DNA from: an uncultured Bacteroides sp.
GTDB taxonomy: Bacteria; Bacteroidota; Bacteroidia; Bacteroidales; Bacteroidaceae
DNA: 64,000 nt
Reading direction: 5' to 3'
Assembly (NCBI RefSeq): GCF_963677715.1
Contig: NZ_OY782495.1
Span: 2,901,750-2,965,749, forward strand
Below are positions 8,518-17,844 of this stretch, in pieces. The notes under the pieces are model-generated. The model had not been told where the DNA came from, made no database searches, and worked only from the letters and a program-made list of their open reading frames with translations. The first letter of the stretch is position 1. The number at the start of each line of letters is the position of its first letter. The position numbers and the translations under genes are program-made.

Positions 8518-9225
8518 ATGATTTTAAATGTATGTGTTAAAGGAATTTATCTTATAGAACGAATAGCCGATGATCAAGATGAAAATAGTCCTCATTATTA
8601 TGTCGGCAAAGCTGTGGATATTTTCAAAAGGTGGGCACAACATTGTAACGAAAATGAGCAATACATTGATAAATCCATTAAGAAATACGGCTACACAATG
8701 TTTGTTTTTAGAATTTTAGAAAAGGTTTCAAAAGAATCGGAACTGAATATATGTGAAACAAAATGGATAAACCATTATAAAAATAAATATGGTGAAAGGC
8801 AAATGTATAATCTTAGCCAAACTCAAAACGAAAATCCCCATAAACTGCCAAAGAATATAAAAAGTGAAATTATACAACTCTTTAATGAAGATATCGGTAG
8901 GAGTATTTATGCAATTGCTGAAAAATACGAAATTAATTGGGAAGATGTCATGCGTATAAGAAAACCATTACTCAAACAAAAAGGACTAAAATATAATACT
9001 AAAATCAAAAATATAGTCTATGTTGATAGTGATGAAACTCCTAAAAACTGGAGTGGAAATAAAATGACTAAATCGCTATCAAATAAAATATTATCACATA
9101 ACACCAAAGAGGTTGACAATAGAGACATTGCAGCCAAATGTAACATTTCTATTACAGACTTGGAGTATTTCTATGAAGAATATAATAAAAATGACAAACA
9201 ATATAACTTCGCCGATGAAATATAA
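8518..9225 (+). CDS. GIY-YIG nuclease with C-terminal helical DNA-binding region
   Basis: The 235-residue product has the GIY-YIG core in residues 1-100: GIYLIE (9-14), then YYVGKAVDIFKRWAQHC (about 28-44) with the catalytic Arg in FKRW, and the distal Glu in ETKWINHY. The rest is helical and contains two HTH-like repeats (IYAIAEKYEINWEDV and DIAAKCNISITDLEYF). The arrangement suits a sequence-specific nuclease, either homing-type or defensive. It closes the three-gene module. The reading ends on a converging terminator. Confidence 0.75.
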   Translation: MILNVCVKGIYLIERIADDQDENSPHYYVGKAVDIFKRWAQHCNENEQYIDKSIKKYGYTMFVFRILEKVSKESELNICETKWINHYKNKYGERQMYNLSQTQNENPHKLPKNIKSEIIQLFNEDIGRSIYAIAEKYEINWEDVMRIRKPLLKQKGLKYNTKIKNIVYVDSDETPKNWSGNKMTKSLSNKILSHNTKEVDNRDIAAKCNISITDLEYFYEEYNKNDKQYNFADEI

Positions 9226-9257
9226 AAAAAGGCATCCGAAGCCTTGCCCCGGATGCC
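9224..9257 (-). terminator. Terminator of the topB operon
   Basis: GGCATCCG (9231-9238) pairs with CGGATGCC (9250-9257). Read on the minus strand the hairpin is followed by seven T. It is a strong rho-independent terminator for the leftward topB transcript. Confidence 0.7.
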
Positions 9258-9335
9258 CACCACTAAAAGATCAATGTTAAACGACTATTCCGAATCGTAA
9301 AACAAAGTCTTTCAGTGGCAAAGATAATGAAGATT

Positions 9336-11427
9336 TTACTTAGAACGTCGTTTTTTGCTGCCTCCTTTATTTTGCGGGAACTCAAAGACTGTTTTATAGT
9401 CCGCATCGAATTTGATTGCTGCCTCGAAAGTGCTTCCGGTTTTACTGCTTACAAAACCTTTGATAAAGGCAGTCTTGCCGTTCATTAAAAGGTCTGTCAG
9501 TTGCCTATCCGTCAGTTCCTTTTTAGCAATGGAACGCCACACGGTAAGCCCGCAGTTTTCATTCTGACACTTGGCGGCTTTATTGTAAATAACCACATTA
9601 CCGTTCTTGCATTTCAGGCAAGGGCATGACTGGCGGTTATCCTGTCGTTCAAATGTCATATCCAATAATTCGGACGTAATCTGTGAAGCATACACCTCTA
9701 TTGCCTTATGGAACGTAGCCGCATCCATATCGCCCGATGCAATCTTATTGAGGGCTTGTTCCCATTGCCCTGTCATGGCAACGTCCGCAATCTTTTTGTC
9801 TTTCACTGCCAGATAGACCACCAGCCCTTTATTTGTCGGGACAAGGGATTTCTTTTCACGGATGATATACTCACGCAAAAACAGAGTTTCAATAATGGCG
9901 GCGCGTGTAGCGGGTGTTCCGATGCCGCAATCTTTCATCGCCTCTCGTTCTTCTTCGTTCTCGACCTCTTTACCCGCGCTCTCCATCGTCGCAAGCAATG
10001 AGCTTTCCGTGTGAAGTGAGCGGGGTTTGGTTTGCTTCTCCTGTATTTCACAATCACGGATAGATAGGCTGTCGCCTTCAATGAGGGCGGGTAAAACTGT
10101 CGTGTCGTCCTCTTCGTTTGGCTCGTCCTTAGAATTAAACACTGACCTCCAACCGGCGACGAGCGTAACGCTTCCTTTGCAGGAAAAGTGTACGCCGCCC
10201 GCGTCAAGCGAAACGGTGGTGTTCTCTTTGATGCAACGTTCGCCGAAGGCTTCAAGCATACGCCCGGCAACCATATCGTAGATAAGCTGTTCATCTTTGG
10301 ATAATCCCGTAGCGGGATCTTCCGTAATAATCAGCGCATGGTGGTCGGTAACTTTACTGTCGTCCACCGAACAGGTATTGAGCGTAGTATCGAACCTGCT
10401 GTCAATATACGCACCGAAAAGAGGATGCGAACGAAGTGTAGCAATCAGGTGCGGTATTTCCTCCAGTACGTCTTCGGAAATATAGCGGCTGCCTGTTCGT
10501 GGGTACGAGATTTTTTTCGCTTCATACAATGCCTGTGCTATCGTCAGGGTTTTATCAGCCGAAAACCCATGCTTGCTGTTGGCTTCCTTTTGAAGCGTTG
10601 TAAGATCGTAAAGTAGGGGCGGTTCCTGATTGACTTCCGTACGTTCCATGCTCGTAACCTGTACTGCTCCGGCAGCTTTGACCTGTGCCGTTACTTCTTC
10701 GGCGATAGTTCGTATAACGAATTTATCTACCGAAAGGGCGGGAAATGCTACCGCATCTTTCGTTGTGTGCAGTTTCAGACGAAAATAGGTTTGCGGCTTG
10801 AAATCTTTGTTTTCAAGGTATCTGCTGCAAATAATCGCCAGTGTCGGAGTCTGTACCCTGCCGAGCGACCATACACCATATCCTGCGGAGATAGAAAGTG
10901 CCTGACTTGCATTAAGCGGTACTGCGGGCTTTCGCTGAAGCATAGAGGTTATCATAATCGCTTCCCGGACGGAGGGTTTGGAATCCGTCACGGATGGCAC
11001 GGTCGGTAAGTGAGCTTATCCACAAACGACGAAATGGAAGTGAACTGCCTATATATTCAAATATATAGCGGAATATGAGTTCACCTTCGCGTCCGGCATC
11101 GGTAGCCACAATAATTTCATCCCCGCGACTAAATAGTTCTTTGATTACTTTAAGCTGTTTCATTACGCCGGGGTCGTTCTTATATTCCTTGCCCTCTTTT
11201 ACCTGACGGGGCAGTAACTTAAACTCTTTCGGGAGTATCGGCAGGTTTTCACGCTCAAAGCCCTCGATGCCGTAATGCTCCGGCATGGCAAGTCCGACCA
11301 AATGCCCGAAAGCCCACGTAACGGCATACCCGTTACCCTCTATATAGCCATCTTTTTTGTCGTTTGCACCGACTATGACCGCTATACTCTTAGCCACAGA
11401 CGGTTTTTCTGCAATTATAATTTTCAT
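9336..11427 (-). pseudogene. topB: DNA topoisomerase III, broken by a small deletion
   Basis: The first 167 codons (11427 down to about 10912) give the TOPRIM part: MKIIIAEKPSVAKSI, then DAGREGELIFRYIF, ending DNLYASAKARSTA and a stop. The rest continues in another frame from NASQALSISAGYGVWSLGRVQTP. It includes the catalytic Tyr segment ISYPRTGSRY and a C-terminal zinc-binding part (CPCLKCKNG...CQNENCG). Intact enzymes read ARSxADWLVGLNASQALS at the junction, so about 17 bp coding for DWLVGL are missing. In CTnDOT the equivalent (Exc) is a topoisomerase III. Two separate polypeptides could be made, but not the normal enzyme. Confidence 0.85.
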
Positions 11428-11462
11428 TTTAACATTGATTTTTTAGTGGTTTGAATAATGGA

Positions 11463-13028
11463 TTATATTTTGCGCCCCTTTCCTTTCTTTGGAGCGGCGG
11501 GAGATTGTTTTTGTTCCTGCTTCTGCTCTTTCTTTTCCGCCTGTTTCTCGGTAGGTTGCGACTGACCTTTCTTTAGTGGTTCGGTGGAATGCTTGGTCGC
11601 TTCGTTGGTCTTACCTTCGTTATTGACGGCTACCTGCGTTTTGCTCTCGGCTGCGGGTTTGACGTTCTGTGTATTCTGCGCCGCCTGTTTCGCCTCGATA
11701 GCCCGTACCTGATCGGGATGCTTACTACTATGGCGAATCTTGCCTTTGTCTTCGTCAATCCAGACCCACGCATTGTACTTTTGTCCTTTTTGGTCGGTTG
11801 CTTCCACCTTTTGTGATCCCGAAGTATCCGGCTGTTGTTTGGGTTTCTGCGATTCCATATCCTTGACATAGATAGGCTCTTTGTTGCACAGCTTGTCGAA
11901 GTCCTCACGGGAAAGCTGTACGCCGCCCTGTTTGGAATAGACCCATATCTCTCCGAGTTTGCGGGCTTTAGGCATTTTCTGCTCCTGACCATGTTCTTTT
12001 CCTTCTCCCTGCTTGGCTCGCCGCTCTTGGTTGAATTGCTGGCGTTGCTCATCGCTGAACTTAAAATCGAAGTTCTTGCTTGCAGCGTTGTACTGTACAA
12101 AGCGGTCAATCTTCTGTGGCTGTTCTCCCTGCTTCATTTTCTTATCCATGCCCTCGATCCAAACGGCTTTACCCTCTTTCAGCCCTTGTTGTTGTTCGGA
12201 AGAAAGAGGGGCATTTTTCAAGGTCTGCGGGATATAAATATCCTTCAACGCCATAGCCTCGAATCGGTTGGTAAGTTTATCAAGGGAGATAAGCGAAGGC
12301 ACTTTCTCTCCTCCGGCTACGGGTTCAAGGTCGAATACCCGTCCGCCGTGCCCTGTCTTTTGGAACTGTTCTTTGTCTTGCTGGGTAAAGACAATTCCCA
12401 TAAAGGGCTTTTCAAAGTCGGGCTGCTCCTGTTTGGGATGGGTAGCGATTTTGATACTGCCATCCGGCTGCTGTTCCAGCGATAAGCGCGCTTGCATGGG
12501 AAACTCCTGTCCGTCAACGGCAGGCTTAATTTCGACCAGACCGGGCGACTTATGCCCGTAAACCATCGCTTTGAGGGCATCTTGCAAGTTATCGCCAGAA
12601 ACACCTAACTTTTCAACTTCTTTCCAGTTGAGCTTATTCAGGTCTAAAGGTTGATACTTGCCTGTAAACTCTACCTCAATGCGTATCTTACCGTCAAATT
12701 TAACGCGGTACGGGTCGAGTGCCTTGTCTTTGTGGTCGATACGGATAAGTTTGTCGAGGAAAGCCGCGACCTTATCTACCGCCGATGTGGTAACTGCATA
12801 CACGCCCGTATGCGATGGGTGGCTGAACTGTGCCGAAAACTTTTTGAAGAAATTCTCCAACGCATTGCCGTTAGTGTCGATCTTCATAAACTGGTCGGCA
12901 TTTTCTTTCTTGGGATCGACTGTTTTCAACTTGCCGTCCTGTTCTCCTGCGATGGCTTTAAGTTTGCCATCTTCGCCTTGCGTCAATAAGACTTTAGGCT
13001 CTTCGTTTTTTACTTTTTTTTCGTTCAT
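11463..13028 (-). CDS. DUF4099/DUF3945-type ICE protein
   Basis: I chose the ATG at 13028 (MNEKKVKNEEPKV), giving 521 residues; an upstream ATG at 13052 lies inside a palindrome. The N-terminal half matches the DUF4099 type protein that precedes topB in Bacteroidales elements. The central DUF3945-like repeats contain MGIVFTQQDKEQFQKTGHGGRVFDL and FKFSDEQRQQFNQERR. The C-terminal 150 residues are low-complexity Gln, Lys and Pro. Function is unknown; the partnership with topB suggests a role in DNA processing during excision or transfer. Confidence 0.75.
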   Translation of the reverse strand: MNEKKVKNEEPKVLLTQGEDGKLKAIAGEQDGKLKTVDPKKENADQFMKIDTNGNALENFFKKFSAQFSHPSHTGVYAVTTSAVDKVAAFLDKLIRIDHKDKALDPYRVKFDGKIRIEVEFTGKYQPLDLNKLNWKEVEKLGVSGDNLQDALKAMVYGHKSPGLVEIKPAVDGQEFPMQARLSLEQQPDGSIKIATHPKQEQPDFEKPFMGIVFTQQDKEQFQKTGHGGRVFDLEPVAGGEKVPSLISLDKLTNRFEAMALKDIYIPQTLKNAPLSSEQQQGLKEGKAVWIEGMDKKMKQGEQPQKIDRFVQYNAASKNFDFKFSDEQRQQFNQERRAKQGEGKEHGQEQKMPKARKLGEIWVYSKQGGVQLSREDFDKLCNKEPIYVKDMESQKPKQQPDTSGSQKVEATDQKGQKYNAWVWIDEDKGKIRHSSKHPDQVRAIEAKQAAQNTQNVKPAAESKTQVAVNNEGKTNEATKHSTEPLKKGQSQPTEKQAEKKEQKQEQKQSPAAPKKGKGRKI

Positions 13029-13044
13029 AATAAATATGTTTTTA

Positions 13045-13068
13045 TTCTGCATTAATATTAATGCAGAA
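13045..13068. promoter_or_regulatory. 24-bp perfect palindrome in the 5' leader
   Basis: TTCTGCATTAAT is followed immediately by its own reverse complement ATTAATGCAGAA. It sits between the -7 box (13069-13076) and the ATG at 13028, about where transcription should start. A repressor site is the simplest reading. Confidence 0.55.
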
Positions 13069-13140
13069 CGAAAGTAAGCCTAAGTAATGGATTGAGTGCA
13101 AGGATTTAAGGTAGTGGATGCTTGTGTCTCGGGTTGTCTA
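13069..13140 (-). promoter_or_regulatory. ICE regulon promoter a (box plus -7) for the DUF3945/topB operon
   Basis: The 27-nt box runs 13140 to 13114 (TAGACAACCC, GACACAAGCATCCAC). The near-consensus -7 box TACTTTCG lies at 13076-13069, 37 nt further on, and the ATG 41 nt after that. Box and spacing are the same in four other places in the ICE. Confidence 0.65.
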
Positions 13141-13225
13141 TGGAGGTTAAAAAAATGGGCATAAAAAAACGCCACCTTCATTTTAAGAAAGCAGCGATTT
13201 ATTATTTTGTATTATGATTTATAAA

Positions 13226-14026
13226 TTAGTCTTCCCAAATAATACTCAAAATTGTTTGATGACTTTTTGTTGGAATACAATATTCATAAAAATCGGAATC
13301 TTCATCATATGATTTTAAATCAAACCATGTTGATTTATTTATTGGCTGAGCTTTTTCTTCAAATTTATATATAAACTGATAATCCTGCTGTAGATATTCC
13401 ATTGCAACAGAATCGCTTGGTGGTGGAAGTTTAGTACATCCTTTTACGAAAACATGTAAATCTTCTGATTTCTTCCAATACTTCACTCGTCCTTTCTCTG
13501 TTATAATGAGGCAAATAGGATGCAAATTCATCTCCATATATTTAAAAGCGGTAGCTGTTAAGCTAGAGTTGAATTTTTCAGAAAGTTGTTTTATTAACAA
13601 AGGAGAAAACCTGCCTTTGGCTTCTTCTTTAAATAATTTAGTCGGCATTAATAATTCACTTGCAAACAAATTTGCCTCATATTCTTGTTGCCCAGTTTTT
13701 AGATAATTTTCTATATTTTTGAATAGATTGAAATTAGAAAATACATCGTCTGGAAGAGTCATATTGCGATGCATTATAGCATGTCCTACTTCATGAGCTG
13801 CAACAAATCTTTTTCTTTGTTCAAATTTAATTTGAGAGTCAACTTTTACAATAGTTTTTTTGTCTCCAAAAATAATTTTTCCATCACAATTATTGAGAGG
13901 CTCTTCCATATAAATAAGATCTATGCCGGATACGAAATCTGATATGGGAATATCTATAATGTCATCCAGTTCAAACTTATCTAGTAATTGCCAAGCTTCA
14001 TATTTTGGATTATTCTTCTGTGCCAT
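13226..14026 (-). CDS. ImmA/IrrE-type zinc metallopeptidase
   Basis: The 266-residue product has the zinc motif AAHEVGHAIMH (His78, Glu79, His82) and a third ligand in QEYEANLFASELLMP (about Glu117), the ImmA/IrrE signature. Such peptidases cut a partner regulator after a stress signal, as ImmA does for ImmR; CapP does so for CapH in some CBASS loci. Here the partners are probably the two upstream proteins. It overlaps the preceding gene by 17 bp and ends a three-gene operon that diverges from CBASS. Confidence 0.85.
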   Translation of the reverse strand: MAQKNNPKYEAWQLLDKFELDDIIDIPISDFVSGIDLIYMEEPLNNCDGKIIFGDKKTIVKVDSQIKFEQRKRFVAAHEVGHAIMHRNMTLPDDVFSNFNLFKNIENYLKTGQQEYEANLFASELLMPTKLFKEEAKGRFSPLLIKQLSEKFNSSLTATAFKYMEMNLHPICLIITEKGRVKYWKKSEDLHVFVKGCTKLPPPSDSVAMEYLQQDYQFIYKFEEKAQPINKSTWFDLKSYDEDSDFYEYCIPTKSHQTILSIIWED

Positions 14027-14408
14027 CTCTTTCTATTTGTTCAATAATATCAATTAGATTTTTGTCTTTGATAATTAATAGAATATCCTCTTTCGAAAGC
14101 TTATCAAAATTATGATATAATGCTACAGATTGATTTTCTGACATTAGTTGCTTAAGATATGCGATTGGCTTTGCTGTATTTTTATGAATAGCATCTTCAA
14201 AATAGTTTAATACTTTTTCAATCAATGCGTCATTAGCTTGCTTTTTTGCTTTTGCTTTAAGCATAAAAATAAGTTTATTTCTTTTCTTATTGTATTCTTC
14301 TATATCGCCGACATCATGTTGTAATATTTCTTTGATGGTATCCTTATCTGCTTCTAAATAAAAATCAAGCAAAGCATCTTCTATCTTTTTATTTACAGTC
14401 GTATTCAT
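14010..14408 (-). CDS. Small helical protein between the sigma-like protein and the peptidase
   Basis: The ATG at 14408 overlaps the previous stop as ATGA, so I start there (132 residues, MNTTVNKKIEDALLDFYLE). It is helical and charged, with no recognised domain. The gene overlaps both neighbours, which indicates tight co-translation. By position it could be the peptidase's substrate, or an inhibitor of the sigma-like protein. That is inference only. Confidence 0.65.
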   Translation of the reverse strand: MNTTVNKKIEDALLDFYLEADKDTIKEILQHDVGDIEEYNKKRNKLIFMLKAKAKKQANDALIEKVLNYFEDAIHKNTAKPIAYLKQLMSENQSVALYHNFDKLSKEDILLIIKDKNLIDIIEQIERDGTEE

Positions 14409-14923
14409 ATGAGTTGTCTTACTTTTGATTGAACTTTTATTAATCGTCTCCTTAGCCTTTTTGTAATATTTAAAACCTCTTTCACCTCGATTCCGAGGTC
14501 TTCTGAAATAGCAGCAGGTTTGGAAATACCATCTGTCCAATATGTGAATATAATAATTTCGTCATCATCTGCACCTTCCTGTTTTAATATTTTTGTTACC
14601 TCAAGGATTTCTTCGTTAACACTCTCATTATCTGCTGAGAGATCATCTGGAATATCTTGATGAAAGATCTGATTAGATGAAAAAAAGTTACTTATCTCAC
14701 TTCTTAAACAACCAAAAAGGAATTCCACAAAAGAACATTTGGATTCATCCCAATTCCGCTTACTCTCAAGAGACTTGCACAGAACATCTTGCACAAAATC
14801 AAAAGGTTCTTTCCCTTGTAAACTTTTCACATCTAACGACTTGAATTTTTCTCTTGCATATAGGATCATCCTATCCACAACGTCTTCCATATCATGGGAT
14901 AATATAGCTTCTTCAACTGTCAT
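14405..14923 (-). CDS. Sigma-70-like (ECF-type) regulator
   Basis: The 172-residue product has an N-terminal helical region resembling sigma region 2 (DFVQDVLCKSLESKRNWD...FLFGCLRSEISNFF, about 40-80). An acidic linker and a region-4-like HTH follow (AISEDLGIEVKEVLNITKRLRRRL, about 138-161). Length and layout are those of ECF sigma factors, although the similarity is distant. It is the first gene of the operon that diverges from CBASS and would be made from a -7 box at 14999-14992. It may activate the CBASS promoter or its own. Confidence 0.65.
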   Translation of the reverse strand: MTVEEAILSHDMEDVVDRMILYAREKFKSLDVKSLQGKEPFDFVQDVLCKSLESKRNWDESKCSFVEFLFGCLRSEISNFFSSNQIFHQDIPDDLSADNESVNEEILEVTKILKQEGADDDEIIIFTYWTDGISKPAAISEDLGIEVKEVLNITKRLRRRLIKVQSKVRQLI

Positions 14924-14944
14924 TTATTTATGTTCTCTAATTCT

Positions 14945-15007
14945 ATATGCTGTTTGAAATGAAAAATTTGCCATTCAGTGGCAAATTTACTCAAAAATAT
15001 AGCATAT
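14945..15007. promoter_or_regulatory. Symmetric divergent operator between the sigma/peptidase operon and CBASS
   Basis: AAATTTGCCA (14964-14973) and TGGCAAATTT (14979-14988) form a perfect inverted repeat around TTCAG. ATATGCT (14945-14951) and AGCATAT (15001-15007) form an outer repeat with the same centre (14976). The leftward -7 box TATTTTTG lies at 14999-14992, so the inner repeat covers its probable start site. No TAnnTTTG box is seen for CBASS, which fits use of an alternative sigma factor. Confidence 0.6.
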
Positions 15008-15067
15008 GTTATTATAAAAGAGAAAATGTGTCGAGTTGTAATAAAATAAAGATGAGGAATATATATA

Positions 15068-16189
15068 ATGAGTAGAACAAGTATCACTGCTAAAAACCAA
15101 AATCTTCTTTGGGCAATATCCGCAGGAAGATGTGAGTATGAGGGATGTAATAAAGTGTTGCATAGTGATATTTTAACAAGAAGAAGATACAATAGTGCCT
15201 ATATTGCTCATATAGTCGCCGATGAACCTAATGGTCCAAGAGGCGATGTTAAACGCTCAAAATTACTTTGTGATGATATAAGCAACTTGATGCTATTGTG
15301 CAACGAACATCACAATTTAATTGACAAGTATGATATTGCAGGGCACCCTGAATCGCACTTATTATTAATGAAGCAGAAACATGAAGAACGTATTAGGCGA
15401 ATTACGGCCATTGGTCCAAGTATGTCCAGTGAAATAATTTTATATGGGGCAAATATCGGGAGCAATAACTCTCCTTTGTCCTATCAATCAGCAAGTGAAG
15501 CGTTGTTATACGATTACTATCCAGCAAGCGACTATCCGATTGAATTAGGATTAAAGAATGCGCCTTTTACAGACGACACAGACACTTATTGGGTAACAGA
15601 AGAAAACAATCTCATAGCACAATTTAACCAGAAAATAAAACCGCGATTAATGCAGTGTAATACAGATCACTATTCAGTATTTGCGATTGCACCACAACCG
15701 TTGCTTATAAAATTTGGAGTTCTATTAAATGATCTGAATAATGTCAAAATATATCAGAAACACAGAGAGCCTTCTACATGGAAATGGCAAGCTGCATCTT
15801 CTAATATTGAGTATATTCTTCGAGAACCATACGACAAAACGAAAGTTCCTGTTCTTGTACTTAGTTTGAGTGCAACAATAACATATGATAGAATACAAAA
15901 AGTACTGGGAGACAATACAAGCATATGGGAAATCGCAATAACTACTCAAGACAACGATTTTTTAAAAACAGAATCGTTGTTGTCTAACTTTCGTCATACT
16001 GCCCGATATACTTTTAATAAAATCAAATCGTATCATGGTTGTACGGAACTACATGTTTTTCCTGCTATGCCTGTTTCTGCATCTGTTGAGTTAGGACGAG
16101 TGTGGATGCCCAAAGTAGATATGCCTATGGCTATATACGATGCGAACAAGATAAAGGATGATTTTTATAAGACAATAACAATAAAATAA
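15068..16189 (+). CDS. cap5: CBASS effector Cap5 (HNH nuclease with SAVED domain)
   Basis: The 373-residue product starts with an HNH zinc-finger nuclease: CEYEGCNKVL (Cys22, Cys27), AHIVADEPNGPRG (His48), then SNLMLLCNEHHNLID (Asn73, His82). From about residue 150 it continues as a SAVED sensor, ending HVFPAMPVSASVELGR and MPMAIYD, which are typical SAVED segments. In CBASS, Cap5 binds a cyclic nucleotide, forms tetramers and degrades DNA, killing the infected cell. It is the first gene of the operon, with the CD-NTase 6 bp downstream. Confidence 0.92.
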   Translation: MSRTSITAKNQNLLWAISAGRCEYEGCNKVLHSDILTRRRYNSAYIAHIVADEPNGPRGDVKRSKLLCDDISNLMLLCNEHHNLIDKYDIAGHPESHLLLMKQKHEERIRRITAIGPSMSSEIILYGANIGSNNSPLSYQSASEALLYDYYPASDYPIELGLKNAPFTDDTDTYWVTEENNLIAQFNQKIKPRLMQCNTDHYSVFAIAPQPLLIKFGVLLNDLNNVKIYQKHREPSTWKWQAASSNIEYILREPYDKTKVPVLVLSLSATITYDRIQKVLGDNTSIWEIAITTQDNDFLKTESLLSNFRHTARYTFNKIKSYHGCTELHVFPAMPVSASVELGRVWMPKVDMPMAIYDANKIKDDFYKTITIK

Positions 16190-16195
16190 ATAGAT

Positions 16196-17422
16196 ATGCT
16201 TACACAAGAAGAAAAAAAACAATTTAGTGAGATTTTAGAAACACTCGGTGAAACATTGGACATCACAGAAACCCAATATAAAGTCGCAGTTAGTAGTTAT
16301 GGTGCAGTTGGAGAATGGTTGGCAAAGCCCGAATCATCACTCGCTCCATATAAACCGGTTATTCGTCCGCAAGGTTCATTCATGCTTGGAACAATGATAA
16401 AACCTATTTGTGAAGATGACGATTTGGACATTGACTTAGTGTGTGAATTGACAGGTAAAAACCTGGAGTGGGCACAATATCATCTTAAACAGGCGGTCGG
16501 GAATAGACTCAAAGCTAACGAAATTTACAAAAATATGCTTGACGAGGAAGGGAGGAGATGTTGGACATTGAAGTATTCCCAGAGTGCTAATTATCACATG
16601 GATATATTGCCGAGCCTTGTTTGTAACGGATATAATACTGTGCTTGAAAAAGCCTTTTCAGCTACGGCGGTAGACAATAATTACGAATCATTGGCAATAC
16701 GTATTACGGATAATAAGCAAAACGGCTATTATACAGATACGGTTGCTGAAAATTGGATGAAGAGCAATCCATTTGGTTATGGTAGGTGGTTTTTCAACGC
16801 AGCCGATGTTAGCACATTACGCAAGTCTATAATGCTATCGGAAGCGGTGAATCCTGTTCCGAAGTATAGTAAGGATAAACTGCCTCTTCAACGAGTTGTT
16901 CAAATTCTGAAACGACATCGAGATATGATGTTTAACGGAGATGAGCATAAACCGATTTCTATAATTATTACAACTTTGGCTTCAAGGGCGTATGGTAAAG
17001 AGATCTCCATTATAGACGCATTGATGAATGTGGTTGCCAATATGCGAAATCATATTGAAAGCCGCTATGATTCAAATACAGGTAGGATGGTTAAATGGAT
17101 TCCAAATCCGGTAAATCCCGAAGAAAACTTTGCAGACAAATGGGTAGAACATCCTAAAAGAGAGAATAATTTTTATAAATGGCTAAATCAAATTGAATCT
17201 GATATACAAACTATCATTCAAAAACGAGGATTGCAATATATAGCCGAAGCAATGAAAAAACCGTTTGGAGATCAAGCTGTTACAAAAACCTTCTCCACAA
17301 TAGGCGAAAAGAATCTTAATCTCCGGGAAAGTGGGGCTTTAAAAATGGCGATAGGAACAGGTATTCTTAGTTCGATAGGCTCTGTGACTACTGCTGCACA
17401 TAATTTTCATGGGAATGATTAA
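16196..17422 (+). CDS. CBASS cyclic nucleotide synthase (CD-NTase)
   Basis: The 408-residue product has the nucleotidyltransferase core of cGAS/DncV-like enzymes: QGSFMLGT (Gly60-Ser61), DDDLDIDLV (Asp78 and Asp80) and YHMDILPS (Asp136 as third metal ligand). Pairing with a Cap5 effector is common for clades D and G, but I cannot assign the clade or product. It would make a cyclic di- or trinucleotide when phage is sensed. It overlaps the next gene by 14 bp. Confidence 0.93.
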   Translation: MLTQEEKKQFSEILETLGETLDITETQYKVAVSSYGAVGEWLAKPESSLAPYKPVIRPQGSFMLGTMIKPICEDDDLDIDLVCELTGKNLEWAQYHLKQAVGNRLKANEIYKNMLDEEGRRCWTLKYSQSANYHMDILPSLVCNGYNTVLEKAFSATAVDNNYESLAIRITDNKQNGYYTDTVAENWMKSNPFGYGRWFFNAADVSTLRKSIMLSEAVNPVPKYSKDKLPLQRVVQILKRHRDMMFNGDEHKPISIIITTLASRAYGKEISIIDALMNVVANMRNHIESRYDSNTGRMVKWIPNPVNPEENFADKWVEHPKRENNFYKWLNQIESDIQTIIQKRGLQYIAEAMKKPFGDQAVTKTFSTIGEKNLNLRESGALKMAIGTGILSSIGSVTTAAHNFHGND

Positions 17423-17822
17423 AAAACGAGAAATTCCATTGACCGTACAAGCAAGTAAATTGCAATTATATTTCCCAGATTCGAAGTATTCAATTAAACA
17501 GAATATCCTCGTATGGAAGGGCTATTTGCAACCAACACATTTAAGTCCAAAATACTTGATCAAGGTGGTTTATCAACGTGAAAAACATCCGAATGTGTAC
17601 GTTTTAGACCCCAAACCATTGATTTTAGCAGAAGGGAAATTAAAACTCGAACATGTATATGACACAGCCAAACAGCATCTTTGCATATATTACAAGAAGG
17701 CTAAGGAGTGGAATGAGGCCAAGTTTATTGCTGAAACAATTATTCCGTGGACAAGCGAATGGCTACTTCATTATGAGATTTGGGTAACTACGGGTACATG
17801 GCATGGTGGTGGAATACATTAA
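17409..17822 (+). CDS. E2-like conjugation protein of a short type II CBASS
   Basis: The 137-residue product resembles prokaryotic E2-like domains: HPNVYVLDP, then HVYDTAKQHLCIYY with Cys92 as the only cysteine, then KAKEWNEAKFIAETIIPWTSEWLLHYEIW and the usual end GTWHGGG. In short type II CBASS loci an E2 without E1 or JAB partner acts on the CD-NTase and raises its activity. Cys92 would carry the thioester. It overlaps the synthase gene, so the two are probably coupled. ATG at 17409 or 17415. Confidence 0.82.
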   Translation: MGMIKKREIPLTVQASKLQLYFPDSKYSIKQNILVWKGYLQPTHLSPKYLIKVVYQREKHPNVYVLDPKPLILAEGKLKLEHVYDTAKQHLCIYYKKAKEWNEAKFIAETIIPWTSEWLLHYEIWVTTGTWHGGGIH

Positions 17823-17844
17823 AAACATTTTAAACAGTATAAAT

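Noticed and set aside
9336-11000. Second half of topB considered as an independent gene starting at 11000
   Set aside because: The N-terminal residues before NASQAL come from a shifted frame of the same gene; the family joins both halves.
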